Assembly: GCA_946615785.1 (NCBI GenBank)
Contig: CAMOIA010000081.1
Location: forward strand, 1 to 7,206
DNA from: an uncultured Clostridia bacterium
Lineage (GTDB): Bacteria > Bacillota > Clostridia > Christensenellales > Aristaeellaceae
Direction of reading: 5' to 3'
Length of the DNA stretch: 7,206 nucleotides
The position numbers and the translations under genes are program-made. Under the pieces are notes generated by a model. It was not told the DNA's origin. It saw only the letters and a list, made by a program, of their open reading frames with translations, and did no database searches. Positions 1-6,102 of this stretch are shown piece after piece. Position 1 is the stretch's first letter. Each line of letters begins with the position of its first letter.

Positions 1-709
<709 letters not shown>

Positions 710-736
710 CGTAAACTCCTCCTTAACAGGATCAAT

Positions 737-766
737 CGGCCGGAGACGGCGCTCCGTCCCCGGCCG
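737..766 (-). other. Intercistronic hairpin between pgk and tpiA
   Basis: In the mRNA sense (minus strand) CGGCCGGGGACGG pairs with CCGTCTCCGGCCG around the four-base loop AGCG, giving a 13-bp GC-rich stem with a single G-U pair. No T-run follows, and the tpiA Shine-Dalgarno lies about 12 bases downstream, so it does not look like a full intrinsic terminator. Inferred role: processing or stabilising the operon mRNA, or tuning tpiA expression relative to pgk. The structure is seen in the sequence; the role is not demonstrated. Confidence 0.75.
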
Positions 767-784
767 CAGACCCATGACTTTGAC

Positions 785-1975
785 TTATTTGTCGTTCAGC
801 GCGGCGATGCCGGGCAGTTCCTTGCCCTCCAGGAATTCAAGGCTCGCGCCGCCGCCGGTGGAGACGTGGGTCACCTTGTCGGCAAAGCCCATCTGGGTGA
901 TGGCCGCAGCGCTGTCGCCGCCGCCGATGATGGTAACGCCGGGGTTGTTCGCCACCGCTTCGGCAATGCACTTGGTGCCGACGGCGAAGGTGGGGAATTC
1001 AAATACGCCCATGGGGCCGTTCCAGACGATGGTCCTTGCGCGGTTGATTTCGTTTACGAAAATCTCGCGGGTGACAGGTCCGATATCCAGGCCCTCAAAG
1101 CCGTCCGGGATTTCCTGGCTGTGCACGGTGATGTGCAGGGTGTCGTTGGAGAATTCCTTGCCGGCCTCGTTATCCACGGGCAGCACGACGCGGACGCCCT
1201 TGTACGCGGCGCGGGCGAGAATGTCCTTGGCGAGCTCGAGCTTGTCGTCTTCAACCAGCGAGTTGCCGATGTGACCGCCCATGGCCTTCTGGAAGGTGTA
1301 AGCCATGCCGCCGCCGATGATGAGCACGTTCACCTTGTTGAGCAGGTTGTTGATCACGTTGATCTTGTCGGAAACCTTGGCGCCGCCCAGAATGGCGAGG
1401 AAGGGACGGGCGGGATCGGCCAGCGCGCCGCCCATGATGCGCAGTTCCTTTTCGATCAGGTAGCCGGCGACGCTGGGCAGGTAGTGGGTCACACCTTCGG
1501 TGGAAGCATGGGCGCGGTGTGCAGTGCCGAACGCGTCGTTGACAAAAAGATCGGCATAGCTGGCGAGCTTCTTTGCGAACTCGGGATCATTGGCTTCTTC
1601 TTCTTTATGGAAGCGGAGGTTTTCAAGCAGGCAGACTTCGCCGTCCTTCAGCGCGGCGGTCACGCGGTCGGCATCCTCACCGATCACGTCCTTGCACATG
1701 TAGACTTCCTGACCGAGCAGTTCGCTCAGGCGTTTGGCAACGGGAGCCAGGGAGTATTTGTCGTTGAACTGTCCCTTGGGACGGCCCATGTGGCTGCAAA
1801 GGATCACCTTCGCCTTGTTCTTGATCAGGTACTGGATGGTGGGCAGAGCGCCCTGAATGCGGTTTTCGTCGGTGATCTTCTTGTTGGCGTCCATGGGCAC
1901 GTTGAAGTCAACGCGCACAAGAACCCGTTTGCCTGTTACCTGGACATCCTCGATGGTCATTTTGTTCATGCTCAT
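785..1975 (-). CDS. pgk: Phosphoglycerate kinase
   Basis: Cytoplasmic enzyme that transfers the acyl phosphate of 1,3-bisphosphoglycerate to ADP, the first ATP-yielding step of glycolysis. At 396 residues it is the usual full length. Visible motifs: RVDFNVP (21-27), SHMGRPKG (61-68) and AFGTAHRAHAS (148-158) of the N-terminal, substrate-binding lobe; ILGGAKVSDK (195-204), WNGPMGVFE (318-326) and GGGDSAAA (351-358) of the nucleotide-binding lobe; a normal C-terminus with STGGGASLEFLEG. ATG at 1975 is chosen because a GAGGAG Shine-Dalgarno lies 8 bases upstream; a second in-frame ATG at 1969 would give the more usual MNK start but has poorer spacing. It starts 46 bases after cggR with no terminator seen between, so cggR-pgk-tpiA looks like one operon. 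gapA is missing from this position. Confidence 0.98.
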   Translation of the reverse strand: MSMNKMTIEDVQVTGKRVLVRVDFNVPMDANKKITDENRIQGALPTIQYLIKNKAKVILCSHMGRPKGQFNDKYSLAPVAKRLSELLGQEVYMCKDVIGEDADRVTAALKDGEVCLLENLRFHKEEEANDPEFAKKLASYADLFVNDAFGTAHRAHASTEGVTHYLPSVAGYLIEKELRIMGGALADPARPFLAILGGAKVSDKINVINNLLNKVNVLIIGGGMAYTFQKAMGGHIGNSLVEDDKLELAKDILARAAYKGVRVVLPVDNEAGKEFSNDTLHITVHSQEIPDGFEGLDIGPVTREIFVNEINRARTIVWNGPMGVFEFPTFAVGTKCIAEAVANNPGVTIIGGGDSAAAITQMGFADKVTHVSTGGGASLEFLEGKELPGIAALNDK

Positions 1976-2021
1976 GACGGTTTCTCCTCACTTCGTTGAA
2001 TTGGGATTGGTCATTTTGCGT

Positions 2022-3086
2022 CTATTTTTCACGGCTTTCGCCGGGAAAACCTGGATTGGACTGCAGAGTGGAAAGGATGGCGTTCGCGGCGCCTTCGTCG
2101 CAGATCAGCGTAACGCGCTGTTCCCGTTTCATGCAGGCGATGATCGCCTGCGCTTTCCTGGCCCCTGCCGCGACGGCAATCACGCGCCTTTCGTTTGACG
2201 CCTTGAAGACGTCCGCGCCAAAGGTCTCCGCGTGATAAATCGTTTTGCCGTCCTGATCAAAAAACTCTCCGAAAGCTTCGCCCACGGCACCCTGATCACG
2301 CAAAAGCGTACGGACAGCTTCCGGCAGGCTGCGCTTTTCGGCCATTTCATCCGCCCGGCCGATGCCGTGCATCACAACGTCCGCCTGCCCGATGAGCTGA
2401 AGGGTCTTTTTAACGTCCTCCTGCGCGAGCAGTTCGCGCGCCGCTTCCTGCCCGAGCGCTTCCGGCAGATGCATCAGGCGGTAGTGCCCGCCGAGCTTGG
2501 TGGCGATTTCCGCAGCGATCATGCTGGCCTGATCTTCCATCACGGGCCCGATGCCGCCGCGAAGCGGCACCACCATCAGATCGCTGAGCGCCGCAGGCTG
2601 CAGCCCGCGCGCGGTTTCCGCCATGGCGCTGCCGCCGCCGACGGCCAGAATGGACGATTTGTGCAGATATTCCTTTAGCTTTCTGGCGGCGGCCCGGCCG
2701 ACGTCCTTGATCACGCGGGGGTCATCTCCGGCGGACCCCGGTACCACGATGACGTTTTCCGCGCGCAGAAGACGGCAGAGCGTCTGTTCGATTTCGTCAG
2801 GGGAGAAGAGATGGCGGCTCAGTTCCCGGCACGCGGGCAGCAGATCCGCCGCCGCGGGGGCAAGCCTCATCCCTGAGGCGTCCGCGCACAGAAACCCCTG
2901 CGCTTTCATTTCGTCCGCAATGGAGCGTACCTCGCGTTCGGTCGTGGACATGCGGGCGGCAACGGAACGGCGGCCGATGGGCTGAAAATCCGCCACCACG
3001 CAGAGCAGGAGCGCCATGCGGCCGATGGACTGTGTGCGTTCAGGAGACAGTTTTGAAAAAAGCGAAAGAAAATCGCAGTCTGACAA
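2022..3086 (-). CDS. cggR: Central glycolytic genes regulator (SorC/DeoR family)
   Basis: Repressor of the glycolytic operon; in Bacillus subtilis CggR binds between promoter and operon and is released by fructose 1,6-bisphosphate. About 354 residues from the start chosen here, close to the B. subtilis length. An N-terminal helix-turn-helix covers roughly residues 36-66 (PIGRRSVAARMSTTEREVRS, then a helix ending in QGFL), closely resembling CggR PIGRRSL. The C-terminal sugar-phosphate-binding domain shows VIVVPG (112-117), GGGSAM (150-155), LRGGIG, VMHGIGRADEMA, AVGEAFGEFF (267-276) and CDEGAAN near 329-335. A longer ORF opens at 3185, but that would translate through the promoter and operator. 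TTG at 3086 sits 6 bases after AGGAGG and is the better start. First gene of the cggR-pgk-tpiA run; presumably autoregulated. Confidence 0.93.
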   Translation of the reverse strand: MSDCDFLSLFSKLSPERTQSIGRMALLLCVVADFQPIGRRSVAARMSTTEREVRSIADEMKAQGFLCADASGMRLAPAAADLLPACRELSRHLFSPDEIEQTLCRLLRAENVIVVPGSAGDDPRVIKDVGRAAARKLKEYLHKSSILAVGGGSAMAETARGLQPAALSDLMVVPLRGGIGPVMEDQASMIAAEIATKLGGHYRLMHLPEALGQEAARELLAQEDVKKTLQLIGQADVVMHGIGRADEMAEKRSLPEAVRTLLRDQGAVGEAFGEFFDQDGKTIYHAETFGADVFKASNERRVIAVAAGARKAQAIIACMKREQRVTLICDEGAANAILSTLQSNPGFPGESREK

Positions 3087-3092
3087 AGGCTC

Positions 3093-3098
3093 CCTCCT
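3093..3098 (-). promoter_or_regulatory. Shine-Dalgarno fixing the cggR TTG start
   Basis: On the minus strand AGGAGG (within AAAGGAGGGA) precedes a TTG codon at 3086 with a 6-base gap. No ATG lies at suitable spacing, and the TTG is in frame with the helix-turn-helix domain, so the ribosome site decides the start. Confidence 0.8.
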
Positions 3099-3099
3099 T

Positions 3100-3136
3100 T
3101 GGGCTGAGTTTGCCCAACTGGGCGAAAACTGACCCA
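3100..3136 (-). promoter_or_regulatory. Putative CggR operator (two TGGG/CCCA dyads)
   Basis: Reading the minus strand, two adjacent dyads of the form TGGG-N9/10-CCCA occur: TGGGTCAGTTTTCGCCCA, then TGGGCAAACTCAGCCCA, separated by GT. The inner arms also form CCCAGTTGGG, and the whole 37 bases make an imperfect larger palindrome. The array covers about +1 to +35 of the predicted cggR transcript and ends just before the Shine-Dalgarno. This placement fits a roadblock operator, as known for B. subtilis CggR, but the sequence differs from that operator and assignment to CggR is inferred from position. Confidence 0.65.
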
Positions 3137-3140
3137 GTAC

Positions 3141-3169
3141 AGTATACCATACTTGACAGGGAAACACAA
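3141..3169 (-). promoter_or_regulatory. Promoter of the cggR-pgk-tpiA operon
   Basis: Minus strand: -35 TTGTGT (3164-3169), 17-base spacer, -10 TATACT (3141-3146) with an extended TGn element just upstream. Transcription would start near 3134, inside the proposed operator, leaving a leader of about 48 bases before the TTG start. No other promoter was seen ahead of pgk or tpiA. The rest of the gap up to 3271 holds nothing recognisable; no good terminator follows rsmE. Confidence 0.7.
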
Positions 3170-3271
3170 TGGTCATTGACGGCATGGACGATTGCGATTT
3201 CGTTAAGAGAAAATGACTTTTTAATTACGAAATTATTACGTAGAGCGGCGTTTGGGACCCGCCCCTGTGCG

Positions 3272-3997
3272 CTATTCCATGTTTCCGCTCAGGGCCATGA
3301 CGGCGCAGAGGGCGGCGATGCCCGCGGTTTCCGTGCGGAAGATGCGCGGCCCGAGGGTAATGGCTTTCGCGCCCTTGGAAAGCATGGCTTCCATTTCCGT
3401 TTGATCGATGCCGCCTTCCGGCCCGATCACAATGGCGAGCTTTTTCGGACGGACGGAAAGCGCGTCGAAAAAAGCCTTCGGTCCTGTTCCCCTCGCTTCC
3501 TCCCAGGGAACGAGCACGAAGTCGAAAGAAGCAAACTGATCGGCCATTTCAGAAACGGTGACCGGGGAGGCGACCCTGGGCACGCGCGCCCGGCCGGACT
3601 GCTTGGCGGCTTCGCGGGCGATCCTTTCGAGCCGTTCGACCTTTTTGGCGGCGCTCTTCGCATCCCATCTGGAGACGCTGCGGCCAAAGGCGACCGGCAC
3701 GATGGCGTCCGCGCCGCATTCGGTGGCCTTCTGGCAGATCCATTCCATTTTATCCGCTTTCGGGATGCCCTGGAAAAGCGTAACGCGGATATCCGCCTCA
3801 GGGTCCTGGAGCTTTTCGCCGATGGGGACGCGCGTTTCCCCGGTAAAGACGGACGCATAGAGCGCTTCTTCCAGAATCAGGGTCATCGGTTCGCCGGTGC
3901 GCATGCGCATGACGCTGCGCGCATGGTGCATTTCTTCCTCGAGAAGAAAAGCGAAGGCGGGATCCATGGGATCGCGGAGGGCAAAATAGCGCGGCAT
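3272..3997 (-). CDS. rsmE: 16S rRNA (uracil1498-N3)-methyltransferase RsmE
   Basis: Uses S-adenosylmethionine to methylate N3 of U1498 in 16S rRNA of the 30S subunit. At 241 residues it is the usual family length. N-terminal PUA-like region: residues 1-70, with MPRYFAL and EEMHHARSVMRMRTGE. C-terminal SPOUT (trefoil-knot) methyltransferase: KADKMEWICQKATECGADAIVPV (split over residues 80-102), RSVSRW (106-111), the SAM-binding VIGPEGG (190-196) and LGPRIFRTETA (215-225). ATG at 3997 is preceded at 7 bases by AAGGAG. The reading frame stays open far upstream to 5278, but that stretch is antisense to rpsT and the ligase-like gene and is not part of the protein. prmA, a frequent neighbour, is not present; the gene has its own promoter. 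Confidence 0.96.
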   Translation of the reverse strand: MPRYFALRDPMDPAFAFLLEEEMHHARSVMRMRTGEPMTLILEEALYASVFTGETRVPIGEKLQDPEADIRVTLFQGIPKADKMEWICQKATECGADAIVPVAFGRSVSRWDAKSAAKKVERLERIAREAAKQSGRARVPRVASPVTVSEMADQFASFDFVLVPWEEARGTGPKAFFDALSVRPKKLAIVIGPEGGIDQTEMEAMLSKGAKAITLGPRIFRTETAGIAALCAVMALSGNME

Positions 3998-4028
3998 AGC
4001 AGGACTCCTTTCCCTAAAAAACAGCCTT

Positions 4029-4057
4029 ATTATACCCTGAAAACACAGGATTTGGAA
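4029..4057 (-). promoter_or_regulatory. Promoter of rsmE
   Basis: Minus strand: a perfect -10 TATAAT (4029-4034) with a weak -35 TTCCAA (4052-4057) at 17 bases. Transcription would start near 4022, about 25 bases before the rsmE ATG. A second candidate lies further upstream: -35 TTGACA (4159-4164) and -10 CACAAT (4136-4141), also spaced 17, overlapping the rpsT promoter on the other strand. Confidence 0.6.
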
Positions 4058-4119
4058 GCAGGGGGCCTTCTTTTTCCCGTATTTTGCGGTCGGAAAGCGG
4101 ATTTTCTTCAAGAAAGTGC

Positions 4120-4148
4120 TTGCATTTGCAAGGGAATTGTGGTAACAT
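4120..4148 (+). promoter_or_regulatory. Promoter of rpsT
   Basis: -35 TTGCAT (4120-4125), 17-base spacer, -10 TAACAT (4143-4148) preceded by TG one base upstream (extended -10). Predicted start near 4155, giving a leader of about 48 bases. That leader opens with a small dyad, TGCGT-GTCA-ACGCA, of unknown significance. Confidence 0.7.
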
Positions 4149-4202
4149 ACCTGTTGCGTGTCAACGCACCGCAATGTATTTTGACTATGGGAGGTGAAGG
4201 AA

Positions 4203-4466
4203 ATGCCCAATATCCAGTCCGCGAAGAAGCGCGTGAAGGTGAGCGAAAAGAAAAATCTGCGGAACCGTATGGTGAAGTCAGCCGTGAAGACCAGCATCAA
4301 GAAGTTTAATGCCGCACTGGCTGAAGGTGCACAGCCTGCCGCCGCGCAGCTGAGCGTCACCACCTCTGCTATTGATAAAGCGGTCAGCAAGGGCGTCATG
4401 CACAAGAATGCCGCGAACCGCAAAAAGGCCCGCATGGCCCTGGCCATCAACAAGGCCGAAGCCTGA
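4203..4466 (+). CDS. rpsT: Small ribosomal subunit protein bS20
   Basis: Primary 16S rRNA-binding protein of the 30S subunit. At 87 residues it is the normal length for bS20. The product is strongly basic and helical, with the conserved N-terminal MPNIQSAKKRVK, then the NLRNRMVKSAVKTSIKKF segment, and near the C-terminus the signature KGVMHKNAANRKKARM. ATG at 4203 follows GGGAGGTG at good spacing; an in-frame GTG at 4194 lies inside that Shine-Dalgarno and is rejected. Monocistronic: it has its own promoter upstream and an intrinsic terminator about 20 bases after the TGA. It is divergent from rsmE. Confidence 0.97.
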   Translation: MPNIQSAKKRVKVSEKKNLRNRMVKSAVKTSIKKFNAALAEGAQPAAAQLSVTTSAIDKAVSKGVMHKNAANRKKARMALAINKAEA

Positions 4467-4487
4467 TTCGCGCCGCGATGGACAAAT

Positions 4488-4517
4488 CCCCGCAAGGTAT
4501 TCCCTGCGGGTTTTTTT
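4488..4517 (+). terminator. Intrinsic terminator of rpsT
   Basis: CCCGCA (4489-4494) pairs with TGCGGG (4505-4510). After one A-C mismatch two more GC pairs extend the stem around the loop TATT, and seven T residues follow (4511-4517). It lies 22 bases after the rpsT stop. Confidence 0.9.
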
Positions 4518-4570
4518 ATGCCCGAAATCCCCGCGCGAAAAATCAGCCCGCCGGGTGCAGCGGGCATGAA

Positions 4571-4599
4571 TTGACTTTTTTCCGCGCGGCGGATACAAT
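4571..4599 (+). promoter_or_regulatory. Promoter of the F420-ligase-like gene
   Basis: -35 TTGACT (4571-4576), 17-base spacer, -10 TACAAT (4594-4599): one mismatch from consensus in each box. Transcription would start near 4606, about 30 bases before the ATG at 4637. A 6-bp dyad GCCCGC/GCGGGC lies just upstream (about 4546-4565). Confidence 0.8.
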
Positions 4600-4636
4600 G
4601 TTCGGGTATTGAAACTGCGATTGACGGAGGTAAGGT

Positions 4637-5383
4637 ATGGGAATCATTCCATCCAGGAACCTGGAAAGCCAGCGCCGCGAAAAGGACGGCATCGTTTATT
4701 TTGACCGGGGCGTCGTTACCGGAAAGGACGGCCGGGCGTACGAGCGCTACGCCGTGCAGACCCATTTTGTGCAGCGCGGCGAGGACCAGGCGGCGCTTGT
4801 GGAGAAGTATATCCGGCCCCTGTACCAGGAGGGGGATATGCTTTCCTTCGGCGCGAAGGTCATGTGCATGTGCGTGGAATCGGTCAAAACCAGGGACGAG
4901 GTCAAGCCCGGCTGGTGGGCCAATCACCTGTGGCGTTTTGCCGGCATCAACACCACCGGCGTGGGCATGCATGAACCGTATAAGCTGCAGCTGGTCATCG
5001 ATATGTGCGGCCTGCCCAGGGTTTTGCTTGCGTGTGTTTGCGCAGCGTTTACCAAGCCCTTCGGCATCCACGGGGGGTTTTACAAGGTGTGCGGAAAGGG
5101 CGTGGGCGGCATCGACGGCTTCTATTTCCGTTCCCGCTTCGATATTTACAAGGAAATGGCGCTCATCAATCCGGACAACCCGACAGAGCTTTGCGACGAT
5201 CTGTACGCAAAGACCGGCATTCCCGTGGTGCTGATGGACGCCAATGACCTTGAGCGGGATCAGCTTGGCAAGAGCCACGGCTTCCCGCTTACGGACGAGC
5301 AGATTCAGGACGCCATGCAGGACAATCCTTCCGGGCAGGGCGACGAGCTGACCCCGTTTATTCTGATTCGCCCCGTGAAGTGA
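4637..5383 (+). CDS. F420-0:gamma-glutamyl ligase-like protein, function unknown
   Basis: 248 residues, resembling the CofE-like (F420_ligase) family found in many Bacillota that do not make coenzyme F420. The true enzymes add glutamate to F420-0 using GTP; this branch has no established reaction. Recognisable pieces: YAVQTHFV (38-45), a GD(M/I)xxxGxKV-type segment (66-75), KPGWWANHLWRF (90-101), GVGMHEPYKLQL (108-119), PRVLLAC (127-133), TKPFGIHGGFYKVCGKG (139-155), VLMDANDLERDQLG (198-211) and DNPSGQGDELTPFILIR (229-245). Seven cysteines (77, 79, 124, 133, 135, 152, 186) are notable for an otherwise ordinary cytoplasmic-looking protein; there is no signal peptide or membrane segment. ATG at 4637 follows CGGAGG by 6 bases. 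Its promoter is its own, its 3' end overlaps the converging Nudix gene, and no other F420-related gene is in view. Confidence 0.8.
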   Translation: MGIIPSRNLESQRREKDGIVYFDRGVVTGKDGRAYERYAVQTHFVQRGEDQAALVEKYIRPLYQEGDMLSFGAKVMCMCVESVKTRDEVKPGWWANHLWRFAGINTTGVGMHEPYKLQLVIDMCGLPRVLLACVCAAFTKPFGIHGGFYKVCGKGVGGIDGFYFRSRFDIYKEMALINPDNPTELCDDLYAKTGIPVVLMDANDLERDQLGKSHGFPLTDEQIQDAMQDNPSGQGDELTPFILIRPVK

Positions 5384-5777
5384 GAAAGGCTTCCGCCTTT
5401 TTCAGGATGCGTCTGTCGTCCTCATAGGTGAGGCGTTCAAGCGCTTCTTCAAGCGGCAAAAACGCGATGGAGGTCACCTCTTCGGGCTGGGCCTTCACAA
5501 GGCCGGAGCGGCAGCGGGCCAGGAAAAAGACCACTTCCTTTTCGCAGCCCTCGTAGGGACTGTATGCGATGGTTTCCCGAAAGCCCGGCACGAATTCGAC
5601 CTGAAGGCCCGTTTCCTCCAGGATCTCGCGCCTGGCGGTCTCGTGCTCCGTTTCGCTGCCCTCCACATGGCCCTTGCACAGGGAAACATGTCCCTGAACC
5701 ATGGTTTCAATCAGATACAGGCGCTTTCCGTCCTGCATCCTGCAGACGGCGGCGCCGCAGCTTTTTTCATGGATCAT
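5358..5777 (-). CDS. Nudix hydrolase, Ap4A-hydrolase-like
   Basis: Hydrolase of nucleoside-diphosphate-linked substrates. The sequence SCGAAVCR, then LYLIETMVQGHVSLCKGHVEG, then GFRETIAYSP with KEVVFFLA, resembles bacterial Nudix proteins of the bis(5'-nucleosyl)-tetraphosphatase type, so dinucleoside polyphosphates are a plausible but untested substrate. A perfect Nudix box GX5EX7REUXEEXGU spans residues 36-58, with REILEETGL at 50-58 supplying the metal-binding glutamates. 139 residues, a single domain of normal size. ATG at 5777 has a modest AAAGGA upstream. Its last 26 bases overlap the 3' end of the convergent ligase-like gene, and it is divergent from the membrane-protein gene with only 46 bases between starts. 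No clear promoter was seen in that gap. Confidence 0.92.
   Translation of the reverse strand: MIHEKSCGAAVCRMQDGKRLYLIETMVQGHVSLCKGHVEGSETEHETARREILEETGLQVEFVPGFRETIAYSPYEGCEKEVVFFLARCRSGLVKAQPEEVTSIAFLPLEEALERLTYEDDRRILKKAEAFLTSRGESE
5385..5402 (+). terminator. Short terminator-like hairpin after the F420-ligase-like gene
   Basis: AAAGGC (5385-5390), loop TTCC, GCCTTT (5395-5400), then TT: a 6-bp stem with a five-T run partly inside the 3' arm, immediately after the TGA at 5383. It lies within the coding sequence of the opposite Nudix gene (its KAEAF residues). It is short, so termination may be partial. Confidence 0.5.
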
Positions 5778-5823
5778 CGTGATTCATCCTTTCCGGTCGT
5801 TTTTTGAAATCGGAGGCGTTCAT

Positions 5824-6102
5824 ATGAAAACAGATGAAAGCGCGCTGCGCCTGCACCTGATCACCTCCGCCCTCTCCCTGCTCCTGGGCCTTCTCGGGGC
5901 GTTTGCGAGCGCGTGGTTCGCCGTTCCGGGCGTCGTTCTCGGGGCGGTCGTGCTGGCACGCACCCAGACGCAAAAGAAGGCGCTTCCCGGACAGAAAGGC
6001 GTGCGGAGGCTGATGACGGTTTTTGCATCCGCCGGCTTTGTGCTTTCCCTGATCACGCTCATCGCGCTGGCGGTCAATATGACGGCGGCTCTTTCCCGTT
6101 AA
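5824..6102 (+). CDS. Small multi-pass membrane protein, function unknown
   Basis: 92 residues, not recognised with certainty. A short charged N-terminus (MKTDESALRLH) leads into a long hydrophobic stretch at about 9-45 that can form two membrane helices broken around WFAVPG. A polar, basic loop follows (RTQTQKKALPGQKGVRR, 46-62), then another helix at about 64-86 (VFASAGFVLSLITLIALAV). The layout, with a glycine-rich helix pair, a basic loop and an AGxVLSLI-type final helix, resembles DUF4190-like small membrane proteins, but that is only a resemblance. ATG at 5824 has GGAGG 7 bases upstream, which excludes the longer in-frame start at 5701. Its last 29 bases overlap the 3' end of the convergent chimeric ORF. 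Confidence 0.7.
   Translation: MKTDESALRLHLITSALSLLLGLLGAFASAWFAVPGVVLGAVVLARTQTQKKALPGQKGVRRLMTVFASAGFVLSLITLIALAVNMTAALSR

Noticed and set aside
4194..4202. GTG start three codons upstream of rpsT
   Set aside because: The GTG is part of the GGGAGGTG Shine-Dalgarno, and bS20 proteins begin at the ATG encoding MPNI.
3998..5278. Upstream extension of the rsmE frame, giving a 668-residue ORF
   Set aside because: The extension is antisense to rpsT and the ligase-like gene. RsmE homology begins at the ATG at 3997, which has its own Shine-Dalgarno and a TATAAT promoter just upstream.
4637..5383. Evidence that the host makes coenzyme F420
   Set aside because: This CofE-like branch is widespread in Bacillota without F420, and no other F420 gene is in the window.
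5701..5823. Longer N-terminus for the small membrane protein
   Set aside because: It would be antisense to the start of the Nudix gene; GGAGG at 5812-5816 points to ATG 5824.
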